From contig NZ_JACGXS010000003.1 in assembly GCF_014117215.1 (NCBI RefSeq), positions 248,001 through 312,000 of the forward strand: 64,000 nt of DNA, written 5' to 3'. Source of the stretch: Stenotrophomonas tumulicola (lineage in GTDB: Bacteria; Pseudomonadota; Gammaproteobacteria; Xanthomonadales; Xanthomonadaceae). The translations under genes and the position numbers were made by a program. The notes under the pieces were generated by a model. The model saw only the letters and a program-made list of their open reading frames with translations. It was not told where the DNA came from and did no database searches. Positions 43,380-55,157 of the stretch are shown here, one piece after another (positions within the stretch are counted from its first letter, which is position 1; each line of letters starts with the position of its first letter).

Positions 43380-44108
43380 TCAGGCGACGGCGGCTTCTTC
43401 GGCCTTCGGGCCATCCCACAGCGCGTGGCCAGCCTTCTTGCGCAGGCGCTCCAGCCGCGCCGCATGGGCTTCCAGCTCCGATGCGGTGGCCTGCACGCGC
43501 GGACGCGGCAGCAGTTTGGACGGATCGAACCCCTGCATGGCAGCAGCACCCGCCCCTCCCTCCTCGCCCAGGTCGAAGCCCAGGTCATCCTGGCCGGAGG
43601 TCAGCGCGATATAGACATCGCCAAGGATCTGCGCATCGAGCAGGGCGCCGTGCAACTGACGATGGGAGTTGTCTACGCCCAGCCGCTTGCACAGCGCGTC
43701 CAGTGAATTGCGTTGCCCCGGGAAGCGCTCGCGTGCCAACGCCAGGGTGTCCACCACGGTGCAACGGTCGGCGATGCGGCCGTATTGGGGGCCCAGCCGC
43801 GCCAGTTCGCTGTCCAGGAAGCCCAGGTCGAACGCGGCGTTGTGGATGATCAGCTCGGCACCGTCAATGAAGGCCAGGAACGCGTCGGCCACCTGCGCGA
43901 AATCCGGCTTGTCGGCCAGGAAATCCAGGGTCAGCCCAGTGACTTCCTGCGCCCCGGGCTCGAAGTCCACGTCCGGCTTCAGGTACTGGTGGTAGTTGTT
44001 GCCACTGGGCCGTCGCTTGAACAGCTCCACGCAACCGATTTCAACGATCCGGTTGCCCTTCTGCCAGGCCAGGCCGGTGGTTTCTGTATCAAGGATGATC
44101 TGACGCAT
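43380..44108 (-). CDS. dnaQ: DNA polymerase III epsilon subunit (proofreading exonuclease)
   Basis: The 3'-5' exonuclease of the replicase. The 242-residue protein has ExoI ILDTETTGL with Asp-x-Glu, ExoII IIHNAAFDLGFLDSEL and ExoIII HGALLDAQILGDVY, and a C-terminal tail for binding the alpha subunit. It is cotranscribed with rnhA (four-base gap); in E. coli the two genes are divergent. Confidence 0.96.
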   Translation of the reverse strand: MRQIILDTETTGLAWQKGNRIVEIGCVELFKRRPSGNNYHQYLKPDVDFEPGAQEVTGLTLDFLADKPDFAQVADAFLAFIDGAELIIHNAAFDLGFLDSELARLGPQYGRIADRCTVVDTLALARERFPGQRNSLDALCKRLGVDNSHRQLHGALLDAQILGDVYIALTSGQDDLGFDLGEEGGAGAAAMQGFDPSKLLPRPRVQATASELEAHAARLERLRKKAGHALWDGPKAEEAAVA

Positions 44109-44112
44109 GCGC

Positions 44113-44568
44113 TCAGTTTACCGCCACGCCGCTGTCGCGGACCTGCATGGCCGCATTCCGCGCCAGCGTATCCACGCGCTCGTTGTCCGGGTCACCGGAA
44201 TGCCCCTTCACCCAGCGCCAGTCGATCTGGTGGCGCAGGGTGGCGGCATGCAGGCGCTCCCACAGCTCACGGTTCTTTACCGGCGCACCGCCGGCGGTCT
44301 TCCAGTTCTTGCGGATCCAACCCGGCATCCATTCGGTCAGCCCCTGCCGCACATACTGTGAATCGGTATAGAGCACGATCTGGCACGGCTCGCTCAGAGC
44401 CTCCAAACCGGAAATGGCAGCCATCAGCTCCATCCGGTTGTTGGTGGTGTGCGCTTCGCCGCCGCTCAACTCGCGTTCGTGCGCCTTGTAACGCAGCAAC
44501 GCCGCCCAGCCGCCGGGGCCGGGGTTACCGAGGCAGGAGCCGTCGGTGTGTACTTCAATGGTCTTCAT
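44113..44568 (-). CDS. rnhA: Ribonuclease HI
   Basis: Degrades RNA in RNA-DNA hybrids. The 151-residue protein has the DEDD metal residues in [30 protein letters not shown] and DNERVD, with the His loop GHSGDP. It overlaps the methyltransferase gene by 14 bases at its start. Confidence 0.97.
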   Translation of the reverse strand: MKTIEVHTDGSCLGNPGPGGWAALLRYKAHERELSGGEAHTTNNRMELMAAISGLEALSEPCQIVLYTDSQYVRQGLTEWMPGWIRKNWKTAGGAPVKNRELWERLHAATLRHQIDWRWVKGHSGDPDNERVDTLARNAAMQVRDSGVAVN

Positions 44569-45238
44569 TCGTTTCCAGGATCGATCGGGTCATGCCGGGC
44601 GTGGGCATCGGCCCGCGCCAGCGCATGCGGACGGGCGTGGGGCCCGGCAGTGCAAAGGTTCGCTTTTCAGCGCTGAACAGGCAGGCAGCACGCAGCGCCG
44701 CCAGGTTGAAGCGGCGACGCGACGCGGCCGGCCACATGGGCCCGACATAGCGCGTGTCATCGCACTCCAGCCCTACCCTCTCCAGCAACTGGCGCAGGCG
44801 CTGCGGGGTGCGCACCACCATGCCGTGCCGGCGCCATTGCGCGCGGTAGGGACTGAAAGGATTGAGGCTGCTGAGCAGCAATCGCCCGCCGGGCATCAGC
44901 ACGCGCTCACATTCGGCCAGCAGCGCGGCCGCATCTGCAGCGGTGACATGCTGCAGGATCACCACGCGGACACTTTCGTTGGGCAGCGGCAGCGGCAGCG
45001 CGCAACGCGCTTCCCCGGCATACCCCTGGCCATCGCGGAACAGGCGCAGCCCCCGCCCGCCGAGCAATGCCCCGTCCAGCCAACGGGCGCTGGGCGTGAT
45101 CCACAGCCAAGGTGGGCCTGGCAGCGTCGGCAACTGCGGCAGCAGCAGTTGCTGCTCCAGCAGGAACAGTTCCTGCGCCGGTTCACTGTCGAACCAGGAG
45201 GTGGGTGTCGCTTGACGGAGGCTTGGCAGCGCGGGCAT
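44555..45238 (-). CDS. SAM-dependent methyltransferase-like protein
   Basis: A 227-residue class I methyltransferase-like protein. It has the C-terminal part of the fold ([32 protein letters not shown]). The N-terminal SAM-binding glycine motif is weak. The same gene is commonly found before rnhA in Gammaproteobacteria. The substrate is unknown. It diverges from gloB by 11 bases. Confidence 0.85.
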   Translation of the reverse strand: MPALPSLRQATPTSWFDSEPAQELFLLEQQLLLPQLPTLPGPPWLWITPSARWLDGALLGGRGLRLFRDGQGYAGEARCALPLPLPNESVRVVILQHVTAADAAALLAECERVLMPGGRLLLSSLNPFSPYRAQWRRHGMVVRTPQRLRQLLERVGLECDDTRYVGPMWPAASRRRFNLAALRAACLFSAEKRTFALPGPTPVRMRWRGPMPTPGMTRSILETNEDH

Positions 45239-45249
45239 GGTCCGATTCT

Positions 45250-46014
45250 ATGCGACTGACTGCCCTGCCCGCATTTGCGGACAACTACATCTGGTGCCTG
45301 AGCGCCGACGACGGCGCTGCCGTGGTCGTCGATCCGGGCGATGCCGCGCCGGTGCTGGCTGCGGTCGACGCCGGCCTGCGCCCGCAGGCGATCCTGCTCA
45401 CCCACCACCATGACGATCACATCGGCGGGGTGCCGGCACTGCAGCAGCGATTTCCCGGCATCAGGGTGATCGCGCCGCGCGAAACGCGCATTCCGACAGC
45501 CACCGAGCGCGTCACCGAGGGTGAACGCGTTCAGGCACTGGGGCAGATGTTCCACGTAGTATCCGTGCCCGGGCACACTCTCAGCCATGTCGCGTTTCAC
45601 ACTGATGAACATCTTTTCAGTGGTGACGCATTGTTCAGCCTGGGCTGTGGGCGCCTGTTCGAAGGTACGCCGTCCCAGTTGCTGGCCACCATGCGCAGCC
45701 TGGCGTCCCTGCCGGCGCAACTGCTTGTCTGTTGCGCGCACGAATACACCGTGTCAAATGCCGTCTTCGCGCGGCATGTCGACCCCGCCAACGCTGCCAT
45801 CCGGCAGCGCCAAGAGGAGGCCTTGGCCATGCGCCGCGATGATCGCTCCACCCTGCCGGTTACGCTGGCACAAGAACTGGACGGCAATCCGTTCCTGCGT
45901 ACCCACACCGCGCCGATCCGTGCGGCGGTGTCGGCTCACCTGGGGCGGGAGGTCACCGACGATGTCGACGTAATGGCCGGACTTCGGCACTGGAAAGACG
46001 GCTTTCGCGCATGA
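45250..46014 (+). CDS. gloB: Hydroxyacylglutathione hydrolase (glyoxalase II)
   Basis: Hydrolyses S-lactoylglutathione, the second step of methylglyoxal detoxification. The 254-residue MBL-fold enzyme has [37 protein letters not shown] and CCAHEYTV in the family order. The mltD gene starts inside its stop. Confidence 0.96.
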   Translation: MRLTALPAFADNYIWCLSADDGAAVVVDPGDAAPVLAAVDAGLRPQAILLTHHHDDHIGGVPALQQRFPGIRVIAPRETRIPTATERVTEGERVQALGQMFHVVSVPGHTLSHVAFHTDEHLFSGDALFSLGCGRLFEGTPSQLLATMRSLASLPAQLLVCCAHEYTVSNAVFARHVDPANAAIRQRQEEALAMRRDDRSTLPVTLAQELDGNPFLRTHTAPIRAAVSAHLGREVTDDVDVMAGLRHWKDGFRA

Positions 46015-47216
46015 AGCGCCGAACTCTGTCGCTGGCCCTGGGCATCCTGCTGGGGCTCGCCGGAACCGCCAACGCGCAACCGCTGGGTGCGGGCATCACC
46101 CAGAACATGGCCGGCTTGACCGCCCTTCCGCTGGAGGCCGGCACGTTGCCGCCGCCCAGCGTACGCAACGGCCAGGACATCTTCGCCAGCTTCCGCGCCG
46201 GCCTGGCCGAGCCTACCTGTGACATCGAGGCCACCAGCCCGCGCTGGCGGAAGCAGTTCGCGCATGCACCGGCGCGGCTGGCCAACCAGAATGACGACGC
46301 GCTGGTGCTGTTCGGCTATGTGGTCGAAGAGCTGCGCAAGGCCAGCCTGCCCACCGAATTCGCACTGATCCCGTTCGTGGAAAGTGGCTACCGCCCCAAT
46401 GCACGCAGCAATGCCGGGCCGGCCGGCCTGTGGCAATTCATCGCCACCACCGCCCGCAACCATCGGGTGCCGATGAGCGAGGGCTACGATGGGCGGCTGT
46501 CTGCCGTGGATTCCACCCAGGCTGCCGTGCGTTACCTGAAGACGCTGCATGGCATGTTCGGCGGCGATTGGCGGCTGGCCACCATGGCCTACAACGCCGG
46601 TGAATACCGGGTGCTGCAGAGCCTGCGCAAGGCCGGCATGAACTCCAGCAATGCACGCCCTTCCGATCTGCCGGGCCTGTCTCCGATCACCTATGCCTAC
46701 GTGGAGAAGCTGCACGCGCTGGCCTGCGTGCTGGAAAACGCCGAAGAACAACCTTCGGTGATGGCCTCGCTGGACCGCACCGTGCCGGTACTGAAAAGCC
46801 ACACCCTGCCCGCCGGTACCAGCGTGCAGCAGTGGGCCGCGCAACGCGCGCTGGATCCTGCCCGCATCGCCCGCCTGAACCCCGCTGCCTCCAACAGTGG
46901 CGCACGCCCGAAAGGAGCGCCGGTGCGCCTGCTGGCACCGGTGAATCCGATGGCAGCGACTGCAGCCGTCGCACAGGTCGGCAGCGGTACGGCAACAGCC
47001 GCGGTGGCGACTGTACAGCCAGCGCCGGATGCGACGCACACCGTAGCCAGCAGCGCTGACCGGCCACGTAATCGCCGCCATACCGTGCGCAGTGGCGAGT
47101 CTGCCTGGACCATCGCCCGCCGCTACGGCATGCCGGTCAAAGCCCTGCTGAGCCTCAACGGCCTGAGTGGCAAGAGCGTACTCAAGCCCGGTGCGGTGTT
47201 GCGCATCGAGGATTGA
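46011..47216 (+). CDS. mltD: Membrane-bound lytic transglycosylase D-like
   Basis: Cleaves peptidoglycan in the periplasm. The 401-residue protein has a signal peptide (residues 1-22), an SLT domain with the catalytic Glu in [26 protein letters not shown] and [11 protein letters not shown], then a low-complexity Ala/Thr stretch and one C-terminal LysM domain ([19 protein letters not shown]). The mature N-terminus has no lipobox, so it is probably soluble or bound through LysM. The gloB-mltD overlap also matches E. coli gene order. Confidence 0.93.
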   Translation: MKRRTLSLALGILLGLAGTANAQPLGAGITQNMAGLTALPLEAGTLPPPSVRNGQDIFASFRAGLAEPTCDIEATSPRWRKQFAHAPARLANQNDDALVLFGYVVEELRKASLPTEFALIPFVESGYRPNARSNAGPAGLWQFIATTARNHRVPMSEGYDGRLSAVDSTQAAVRYLKTLHGMFGGDWRLATMAYNAGEYRVLQSLRKAGMNSSNARPSDLPGLSPITYAYVEKLHALACVLENAEEQPSVMASLDRTVPVLKSHTLPAGTSVQQWAAQRALDPARIARLNPAASNSGARPKGAPVRLLAPVNPMAATAAVAQVGSGTATAAVATVQPAPDATHTVASSADRPRNRRHTVRSGESAWTIARRYGMPVKALLSLNGLSGKSVLKPGAVLRIED

Positions 47217-47250
47217 TCGACCCGGCGCCGTAGCGTGCGTGCAGACAGAA

Positions 47251-47278
47251 AAAGGCCCGGCATCGCTGCCGGGCCTTT
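47251..47278. terminator. Bidirectional terminator between mltD and ppiD
   Basis: Stem AAAGGCCCGGCA / TGCCGGGCCTTT with a TCGC loop, with A and T runs on the two sides, between convergent genes. Confidence 0.85.
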
Positions 47279-47300
47279 TCGTTCACCGTTCAACCAACCT

Positions 47301-49259
47301 TTACAGGTTCGCTTCAGTGGTCTGCACCAGGAAGCGCTTGCGGGTGGACTTGATGAACGCGTCCGCCGCCGCCATGCCGTCGATCTGGCTCAGCTGCTGC
47401 TTGAGCTGCTGGCGTTGTTCGGCGGTCACTTCCTTGACGTCACCCGGGCTGACCTTGGTCACCGCGAACACTACCGTGCGGCCCTGCACGTCCACCTTGC
47501 CGTAGCTCGGCTTGCCTTCTGCCGGCAGCGGCGCGCTGAACACGGCCTGGTTGACCTCCACGGTCGGCACCGGCTGGGTGCGTGGCAGCCCCGGCATCGG
47601 GCTCACCTGCAGCTTCTCGACCTGTGCCAGGCCCTGCAGGGTCTGGCCTGCGTTCAACTTGGCCAGCAACGCGTCAGCCGCCTTTTCCGTCGCTTGGCGC
47701 ATGCGGTCGGCACGAATGGCGGCGATCACCTGCTCACGCGCCTTGTCCAGCGGAATCGCCTGTTCCGGGGTGTGTTCGGCCACGCGGATCACGACACTAT
47801 GGTTGCCGGCGGCATCCAGTTCGATCGGGTCGCTGGAGGTGCCATCCTGGACCAGGATGTCGGAGAACGCCGCGCGCAGCACTGCCGGATTGGCAGCAAT
47901 GCCCGTGGCGGTCTGTCGCGAGAACGGCCCAACCGTCTGCAGCGGCAGATTGACCGCCTGCGCCGCAGCCGCCAGGTCGCTCGGGCTCTTGTTGGTGGCA
48001 TCCACGACACGGCCGGCCAGTTCGTTGTAACCACGCTCACCATCGGCCTTGATCTGTTCGGCCAGCAACTGGTCGCGCACTTCCTCGAACGGCTTGCCTT
48101 CACCGCCACGCACTTCGCGCACCTGGATCACGTGATAGCCGAAGTCCGACTTCACCGGGCCGACGATCTCGCCGGCCTTGGCCGCGAATACCGCGTCTTC
48201 GAACGGCTTGACCATGGCACCATGTTCCACCCAGCCCAGGTCGCCGCCCTGCTCCTTGGAGCCGGTATCGGCCGAATTGGCCCGGGCCAGTGCCGCGAAG
48301 TCGGCACCGGCCGCCTTGGCCTCGGCAGCCAGCTTGGCCGCCTTCGCTTCGGCACCGTCGCCGTTTTCGATCAGGATGTGCGAGGTCAGGCGCTGTTCCG
48401 GCGTCGCAAAGCGTGCCTTCTCGTCGTCATAGCGCTTGCGCAGCGTGGCCTCGTCCGGAGCGGCCGGCGGCGGCAGCGCCGTACCGTCGATATCCACGTA
48501 CTCCAGCGTGACCATCTCGGCCTGGCGGAAGTCGCGGGTGTGGCCGTCATACCACTGCTTGATCTGCGCGTCGGTCACCGGCGCGGTATCGGCCGGCTGC
48601 TCGGGCAGCATGGCGATCTCGACGTCACGGGTTTCGCCCAACAGCTTGAGCAGGCGTTCGGTCTCGGCTTCGGTGACGAAGCCGGAATTCTGCAGGGCAC
48701 TGGGAATGATCGACTGCTGCAGGCTGGTGCGCACCAGTTGCTCGAACATGGCCGGGGTACGCGGCGGATTGCCGCTGGCCAGCGCGATGCGGTACTGGTC
48801 GCCGTTGAACTTGCCGTCGGCCCCCAGGAAAGCCGGGATGGTGGCGATGTAGTCGCGCACGGCGGCATCACCGATCACTACGCCGGACTGCTCACCGGCC
48901 AGGCGCACCACTTGTTCGTCGACCAGCTGGTCCAGCACGGCCAGCTTGTTCTCGGCGCTTTCGAAGGCGCGCGGATCGAAGTCCTCGCCCTGCTGCTGGC
49001 GCACGCGCGCGCGCTCCTGCTCGAACCGCTCGCGGAATTCCTGCGAGGTGATCTCATGGTGCTTCCACAGCAGGCGCGCCGGCCACCAGGAAGGAGCGGA
49101 CGTCCACCAGCTCGGCGGCGCCGACACTTTGGCCACGTTCTGCGCACCAACGCCACCAAGGTAGCTGTTGTCGATGACGAACAGGAACGGGATCATCAGC
49201 AGCCCCAGGATCACGGTGACGATCCAGCCCGAGGTCTTGTCGCGAAGTTTCTGCAGCAT
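47301..49259 (-). CDS. ppiD: PpiD-like periplasmic peptidyl-prolyl isomerase chaperone
   Basis: A 652-residue inner-membrane-anchored periplasmic chaperone. There is a single anchor near residues 12-31 ([19 protein letters not shown]), a SurA-N-like region, and a parvulin domain ([39 protein letters not shown]). PpiD helps proteins leaving the Sec translocon. The hupB-ppiD neighbourhood downstream of clpP-clpX-lon matches E. coli. The start is ATG at 49259. Confidence 0.94.
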   Translation of the reverse strand: MLQKLRDKTSGWIVTVILGLLMIPFLFVIDNSYLGGVGAQNVAKVSAPPSWWTSAPSWWPARLLWKHHEITSQEFRERFEQERARVRQQQGEDFDPRAFESAENKLAVLDQLVDEQVVRLAGEQSGVVIGDAAVRDYIATIPAFLGADGKFNGDQYRIALASGNPPRTPAMFEQLVRTSLQQSIIPSALQNSGFVTEAETERLLKLLGETRDVEIAMLPEQPADTAPVTDAQIKQWYDGHTRDFRQAEMVTLEYVDIDGTALPPPAAPDEATLRKRYDDEKARFATPEQRLTSHILIENGDGAEAKAAKLAAEAKAAGADFAALARANSADTGSKEQGGDLGWVEHGAMVKPFEDAVFAAKAGEIVGPVKSDFGYHVIQVREVRGGEGKPFEEVRDQLLAEQIKADGERGYNELAGRVVDATNKSPSDLAAAAQAVNLPLQTVGPFSRQTATGIAANPAVLRAAFSDILVQDGTSSDPIELDAAGNHSVVIRVAEHTPEQAIPLDKAREQVIAAIRADRMRQATEKAADALLAKLNAGQTLQGLAQVEKLQVSPMPGLPRTQPVPTVEVNQAVFSAPLPAEGKPSYGKVDVQGRTVVFAVTKVSPGDVKEVTAEQRQQLKQQLSQIDGMAAADAFIKSTRKRFLVQTTEANL

Positions 49260-49372
49260 GGGAAAAATCAAGGCCTGATTGGCGAGCCCGGCAGTGTAAC
49301 CCGCTTCGCGGCAGGCTCCAAAAGCCGCGGCGCCGAAAGCCAGGCCGCTGGCCCAGCCCGGGACCGCCGGAA

Positions 49373-49408
49373 CAAAAAAAAAGCCCCTGGCTTTCACCAG
49401 GGGCTTTC
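49373..49408 (-). terminator. Terminator after the tRNA-Asp cluster
   Basis: AAGCCCCTGG / CCAGGGGCTT with loop CTTTCA, next to a run of nine A on the plus strand (U run in the minus transcript). Confidence 0.85.
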
Positions 49409-49414
49409 CATTCG

Positions 49415-49491
49415 TGGCGGAGCGGACGGGACTCGAACCCGCGACCTCCGGCGTGACAGGCCAGCATTCTAACCAGCTGAACTACCGCTCC
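49415..49491 (-). tRNA. tRNA-Asp (anticodon GTC), copy 1
   Basis: A 77-base cloverleaf with acceptor GGAGCGG/CCGCTCC, anticodon loop CTGTCAC and encoded CCA. It is identical in sequence to the two following copies. Confidence 0.96.
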
Positions 49492-49597
49492 GCGTTGAAA
49501 CTTTGCAGGCGCACATTCTATCCGAAGATGTCCTGGTTGCCCAGCCTGATGAACACTTTTTTCAGGAGTTTTTCACGAGGCCTTACCATATCTGCAG

Positions 49598-49674
49598 TGG
49601 CGGAGCGGACGGGACTCGAACCCGCGACCTCCGGCGTGACAGGCCAGCATTCTAACCAGCTGAACTACCGCTCC
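49598..49674 (-). tRNA. tRNA-Asp (anticodon GTC), copy 2
   Basis: Identical 77-base tRNA, in the same orientation; the spacer sequences differ from those of the other copies. Confidence 0.96.
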
Positions 49675-49759
49675 GTGCTGCAAAACCCACGCTCCCTCCG
49701 CAGCCATGGCCCTGGAGAAAACAAAGCCCCCAGGATGAACCCGGAGGCCTCTTTGAAAA

Positions 49760-49836
49760 TGGCGGAGCGGACGGGACTCGAACCCGCGACCTCCGGCGTG
49801 ACAGGCCAGCATTCTAACCAGCTGAACTACCGCTCC
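49760..49836 (-). tRNA. tRNA-Asp (anticodon GTC), copy 3
   Basis: Identical 77-base tRNA, the first of the three to be transcribed. All three and tRNA-Val probably form one transcript reading toward ppiD. Confidence 0.96.
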
Positions 49837-49862
49837 ACATTTCAATCTTTACTGCGGTGCTG

Positions 49863-49937
49863 TGGTGGGTGCTGAGGGTTTCGAACCCCCGACCCTCTCC
49901 GTGTAAAGGAGACGCTCTACCACTGAGCTAAGCACCC
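49863..49937 (-). tRNA. tRNA-Val (anticodon TAC)
   Basis: A 75-base cloverleaf on the minus strand: acceptor GGGTGCT/AGCACCC, anticodon loop TTTACAC on a TCTCC/GGAGA stem, GGTTCGAAACC and encoded CCA. It is a second valine acceptor besides the CAC type near 2.5 kb. Confidence 0.95.
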
Positions 49938-49948
49938 CAGCGAGCCGC

Positions 49949-50221
49949 TTAGTTTACAGCATCCTTCAGGGCCTTGCCAGCCTTGAACGACGGATTCTTC
50001 GAAGCAGCGATCGCGATGGTGTCGCCGGTCTTCGGGTTGCGGCCGGTGCGTGCAGCACGGTCACGGACCTGGAAGGTGCCAAAGCCGACCAGCGTCACTG
50101 CATCGCCACCCTTCAGTGCCTTGGTGACGGCAGCAACGACGGCATCGACAGCACGGGCGGACTCGGCCTTGGTCAGGTCAGCGGTCTCGGCAACGGCGTC
50201 GATCAATTCGGTCTTGTTCAT
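49949..50221 (-). CDS. hupB: HU-family DNA-binding protein
   Basis: A 90-residue nucleoid protein. It has the N-terminal helix [12 protein letters not shown], the [21 protein letters not shown] arm (the last part with the DNA-intercalating Pro), and C-terminal [16 protein letters not shown]. It has its own promoter (50349-50377), with lon upstream on the same strand. Confidence 0.97.
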   Translation of the reverse strand: MNKTELIDAVAETADLTKAESARAVDAVVAAVTKALKGGDAVTLVGFGTFQVRDRAARTGRNPKTGDTIAIAASKNPSFKAGKALKDAVN

Positions 50222-50348
50222 TCTCTACAGCTCCTTATAGCGGGGGACCCGCGGATATAGCCAGGGAAGCCATCATTCGTTGCAGCACGAACGATGACAC
50301 TACGGATCGATTCGGCGAATCCCTTGCAGCTGATTCGCGAGTGCTGCT

Positions 50349-50377
50349 TTTATACCAGTGGCCCTACCCCCGCGCAA
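50349..50377 (-). promoter_or_regulatory. Sigma-70 promoter of hupB
   Basis: On the minus strand TTGCGC (50377-50372) and TATAAA (50354-50349) are separated by 17 bases, about 130 bases before the hupB start. This is a near-consensus vegetative promoter. Confidence 0.65.
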
Positions 50378-50426
50378 GCCGAAAACCCAGCAATGACGCG
50401 GGTTTCGGCCGTTTGTAAAGCACATC

Positions 50427-52901
50427 TCAGTGCTTGACGCGCGTGGTGGAAGGTGTCTTGCCCTTGCTGCGAACCGTGACACGCTGCGCCGTCTTGCGCA
50501 CCTTCTTCGGCGTGAGCGGACGCTCGAGCGCCAGGTCGAGTACTTCCTCGATGTATTTCACCGGCACGATCTCGATGTCCCGGGTGACATTGGCCGGAAT
50601 ATCCGCCAGATCCTTGCGGTTCTCCTCGGGGATGATGACCGTGCGGATGCCACCGCGCAGCGCCGCAAGCAGCTTCTCCTTCAGGCCACCAATGGCGGTG
50701 ACACGGCCGCGCAAGGTGATTTCGCCAGTCATGGCAACGTCGGCACGCACCGGCACCTTGGTCAGGATGGATACCAGCGAGGTGACCATCGCCGCGCCCG
50801 CACTGGGGCCGTCCTTGGGCGTGGCGCCATCGGGCACGTGCACGTGCACGTCCTGCTTCTGCAGGAAGCCGACGTCGATGCCCATCTGTGCGGCACGCGA
50901 ACGCACCACCGACAACGCGGCGGAAGCGGATTCCTTCATGACATTGCCCAACTGGCCGGTCAGGATCAGCTGGCCCTTGCCTGGCACCAGCGTCGATTCG
51001 ATCTGCAGCAGTTCGCCACCGACCTCGGTCCAGGCCAGCCCGGTGACCAGGCCGACTTCATTCTCTTCTTCGGCACGGCCGAAATCGAAGCGGCGCACGC
51101 CGAGGTACTTGTCCAGGTTGCTGGCGTCGACCACCACCAGTGCCTTCTTCTTCGCAGCCGCCTTCCTGCCGGCCTTGGCAGCCTTCGCCGGCTTGGCCAG
51201 GCCTGCGGGGCCAGCCAGGGCGATTTCCTTCACCACCTTGCGGCAGATCTTGGCCACTTCGCGCTCCAGGTTGCGCACGCCGGATTCGCGCGTGTAATAC
51301 CGCACGATATCGACGATGGCCTCGCTGGCGATGTCCAGCTCTTCCGCCTTCAGGCCGTTGGCCTTCAACTGCTTGGGTACCAGGTAGCGCATGGCGATGT
51401 TGAGCTTCTCATCCTCGGTATAGCCGGGGATGCGGATCACTTCCATGCGGTCCAGCAGCGGGCCCGGAATGTTCAGCGAGTTCGAGGTGGCCACGAACAT
51501 CACTTCGGACAGGTCCAGGTCCACTTCCAGGTAGTGGTCGTTGAAGGAATGGTTCTGTTCCGGGTCCAGCACTTCCAGCAGCGCCGAGGACGGATCGCCA
51601 CGGAAATCCATCGACATCTTGTCGATTTCGTCGAGCAGGAACAGCGCGTTCTTGCTGCCGACCTTGTTGAGGTTCTGCACGATGCGGCCCGGCATCGAGC
51701 CGACGTAGGTGCGGCGATGGCCACGGATTTCGGCCTCGTCGCGCACGCCCCCCAGGCTCATGCGCACGAACTTGCGGTTGGTGGCCTTGGCGATGGACTG
51801 GCCCAGGGAGGTCTTGCCCACGCCCGGCGGCCCGACCAGGCACAGGATCGGGCCCTTCATCTGCTTCACGCGCGACTGCACCGCCAGGTATTCCAAGATG
51901 CGGTCCTTGACCTTGTCCAGGCCGTAATGATCGGCATCCAGCGTGTCCTGCGCGGCCTTCAGATCCTTGCGCACCTTGGTGCGCTTCTTCCACGGCACGC
52001 CCAGGATCCAGTCGAGGTAGTTGCGCACCACGGCCGCCTCGGCGGACATCGGCGACATCTGCTTTAGCTTGCCCAGCTCGGCCTTGGCCTTGGTTTCCAC
52101 CGGCTTGGGCATGCCCGCCTCGGCGATCTTGCGCGTCAGCTCTTCCATCTCGCCCGGCGCATCGTCCAGGTCACCCAGTTCCTTCTGGATGGCCTTCATC
52201 TGTTCGTTGAGATAGTACTCGCGCTGGCTCTTCTCCATCTGCGACTTCACGCGGCCGCGGATGCGCTTTTCCATCTGCTGCACGTCGATCTCGCCGTCGA
52301 CCAGGCCGACCAGCATTTCCAGGCGCTCACCGACGGGCAGCACTTCCAGCAGCCGCTGCTTGTCGGCCAGGCGCACGCTGATGTGCGCGGCGATGGTGTC
52401 GGCCAGGCGCGCCGGCTCTTCGATGCCCGCCAGGGTCTGCAGCAGCTCCGGCGGCAGTTTGCGGTTGGTCTTGACGTACTGTTCGAACAAGGACATCAGC
52501 GAACGGGCGATCGCCTCGATCTCGCGTGCCTCGCGATCATCGTCGGCCTGTATCTCCACGGCCTGGCCCTGCAGGGCGCCATCACGTTCGCCCACCTGCG
52601 TCACCTGCACGCGCGACAGCCCTTCCACCAGCACCTTGATGGTGCCATCAGGCAGCTTCAACAGTTGCAGCACCTGGGCCAGCGTGCCGACCTGGTACAG
52701 GTCGGATTCCTGCGGATCGTCGGTCTCGGCCGACTTCTGCGCCACCAGCAGGATGCGCTTGTCGGCCTCCATCGCCTTTTCCAGTGCGTGCATGGACTTG
52801 TCGCGGCCGACGAACAGCGGGATGACCATGTGCGGGAACACCACCACGTCACGCAGCGGCAGTACCGGCAGGTCGAGAGTCTCAGTTGGGGAACGGGCCA
52901 T
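50427..52901 (-). CDS. lon: ATP-dependent Lon protease
   Basis: The 824-residue cytoplasmic AAA+ protease. Domains: N-terminal substrate domain (to about 300), AAA+ with Walker [12 protein letters not shown] and Walker [11 protein letters not shown], and a C-terminal protease with Ser-Lys dyad in DGPSAGAAM and [11 protein letters not shown] Lys/Ala-rich insert (encoded near 51130-51215) lies between the AAA+ lid and the protease domain. The C-terminus is basic (about the last 25 residues). It is a heat-shock gene by homology; no sigma-32 promoter was confirmed. Confidence 0.97.
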   Translation of the reverse strand: MARSPTETLDLPVLPLRDVVVFPHMVIPLFVGRDKSMHALEKAMEADKRILLVAQKSAETDDPQESDLYQVGTLAQVLQLLKLPDGTIKVLVEGLSRVQVTQVGERDGALQGQAVEIQADDDREAREIEAIARSLMSLFEQYVKTNRKLPPELLQTLAGIEEPARLADTIAAHISVRLADKQRLLEVLPVGERLEMLVGLVDGEIDVQQMEKRIRGRVKSQMEKSQREYYLNEQMKAIQKELGDLDDAPGEMEELTRKIAEAGMPKPVETKAKAELGKLKQMSPMSAEAAVVRNYLDWILGVPWKKRTKVRKDLKAAQDTLDADHYGLDKVKDRILEYLAVQSRVKQMKGPILCLVGPPGVGKTSLGQSIAKATNRKFVRMSLGGVRDEAEIRGHRRTYVGSMPGRIVQNLNKVGSKNALFLLDEIDKMSMDFRGDPSSALLEVLDPEQNHSFNDHYLEVDLDLSEVMFVATSNSLNIPGPLLDRMEVIRIPGYTEDEKLNIAMRYLVPKQLKANGLKAEELDIASEAIVDIVRYYTRESGVRNLEREVAKICRKVVKEIALAGPAGLAKPAKAAKAGRKAAAKKKALVVVDASNLDKYLGVRRFDFGRAEEENEVGLVTGLAWTEVGGELLQIESTLVPGKGQLILTGQLGNVMKESASAALSVVRSRAAQMGIDVGFLQKQDVHVHVPDGATPKDGPSAGAAMVTSLVSILTKVPVRADVAMTGEITLRGRVTAIGGLKEKLLAALRGGIRTVIIPEENRKDLADIPANVTRDIEIVPVKYIEEVLDLALERPLTPKKVRKTAQRVTVRSKGKTPSTTRVKH

Positions 52902-52954
52902 GGGGGCTCCAGGAAGGGGGGAATACCGCCTCCGGCACTGGCTGGGCCGGAGAC

Positions 52955-52989
52955 AAAAAAGCCGATGGCCCCGTTATGGGGCCATCGGC
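52955..52989 (-). terminator. Terminator between clpX and lon
   Basis: GCCGATGGCCCC / GGGGCCATCGGC with loop GTTAT; the A run on the plus strand is the U run of the minus transcript. It ends the clp transcript before lon. Confidence 0.88.
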
Positions 52990-53043
52990 ATCAGGATGCA
53001 AGCTGTCTTGAGAAAGTTCTTTCAATTCAACAAATTGAAAGAA

Positions 53044-54333
<1,290 letters not shown>

Positions 54334-54459
54334 GCTTCGCTTACCCAGTTACCCCACCCGTGCGACGGGGGTTCAATTCGAGAATAACACAGGGTCCGGA
54401 GGGCACCAGCCCTACCCGACCCTGCAAGTCCAGTCGGAAATCCGACCATGTAGCTGTCA

Positions 54460-55086
54460 TCAACCGGCCTGGATCGACTCATCCGGGCGACGCTCCAGTA
54501 CCTGGTCGACCAGGCCATAGGCCTGCGCTTCCACCGCACTCTTGAAGTTGTCGCGCTCGGTATCGCGGGCGATGGTCTCCAGCGACTGGCCGGTATGCCG
54601 TGCCAGCACCTCGTTCAGGCGCGCACGCAGGGTCAGGATTTCGCGGGCGTGGATGTCGATATCCGTCGCCTGGCCCTGGAAGCCGCCCAGCGGCTGGTGG
54701 ATCATCACGCGGGAGTTCGGCAGCGCATAGCGCTTGCCGGCCGCACCGGATGCCAGCAACAGAGCGCCCATCGAGGCCGCCTGACCGATGCAGATGGTGG
54801 CCACGTCCGGCTTGATGTATTGCATGGTGTCGTAGATCGCCATGCCGGCCGTGACCACGCCACCGGGCGAGTTGATGTAGATGCTGATGTCCTTTTCCGG
54901 GTTTTCCGCTTCCAGGAACAGCAGCTGCGCCACCACCACGTTGGCCATGTGATCATCGATCGGGCCCACGAGGAAGATCAGGCGCTCCTTCAACAGGCGC
55001 GAATAGATGTCGTAGGCGCGCTCGCCACGGGCGGTCTGCTCGACCACCATCGGAACCAGATTGAGGGCTTTGGTTCGGTTGTCCAT
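54460..55086 (-). CDS. clpP: ClpP protease subunit
   Basis: The 208-residue serine protease ring, working with ClpX. The triad is Ser105 ([10 protein letters not shown]), His130 (MIHQPLGG) and Asp179 (TERDN). The start is ATG at 55086 (MDNRTKAL); a GTG four codons upstream is possible but has no ribosome site. Confidence 0.97.
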   Translation of the reverse strand: MDNRTKALNLVPMVVEQTARGERAYDIYSRLLKERLIFLVGPIDDHMANVVVAQLLFLEAENPEKDISIYINSPGGVVTAGMAIYDTMQYIKPDVATICIGQAASMGALLLASGAAGKRYALPNSRVMIHQPLGGFQGQATDIDIHAREILTLRARLNEVLARHTGQSLETIARDTERDNFKSAVEAQAYGLVDQVLERRPDESIQAG

Positions 55087-55157
55087 ATCGTGAGGCACCT
55101 ATGTAGAGGGAGGAACTACCCCGCACCTTGCGGCACGGGGTCCGACTTCGGCATCAC

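Noticed and set aside
47235-49472. A 745-codon open frame on the plus strand across ppiD
   Set aside because: It is antisense to a clear ppiD gene, has no motifs, and arises from GC-rich codon bias.
49415-49836. Regularly repeated 77-base units, at first sight like a repeat array or CRISPR
   Set aside because: Each unit is a tRNA-Asp gene; spacers are irregular and there are no cas genes.
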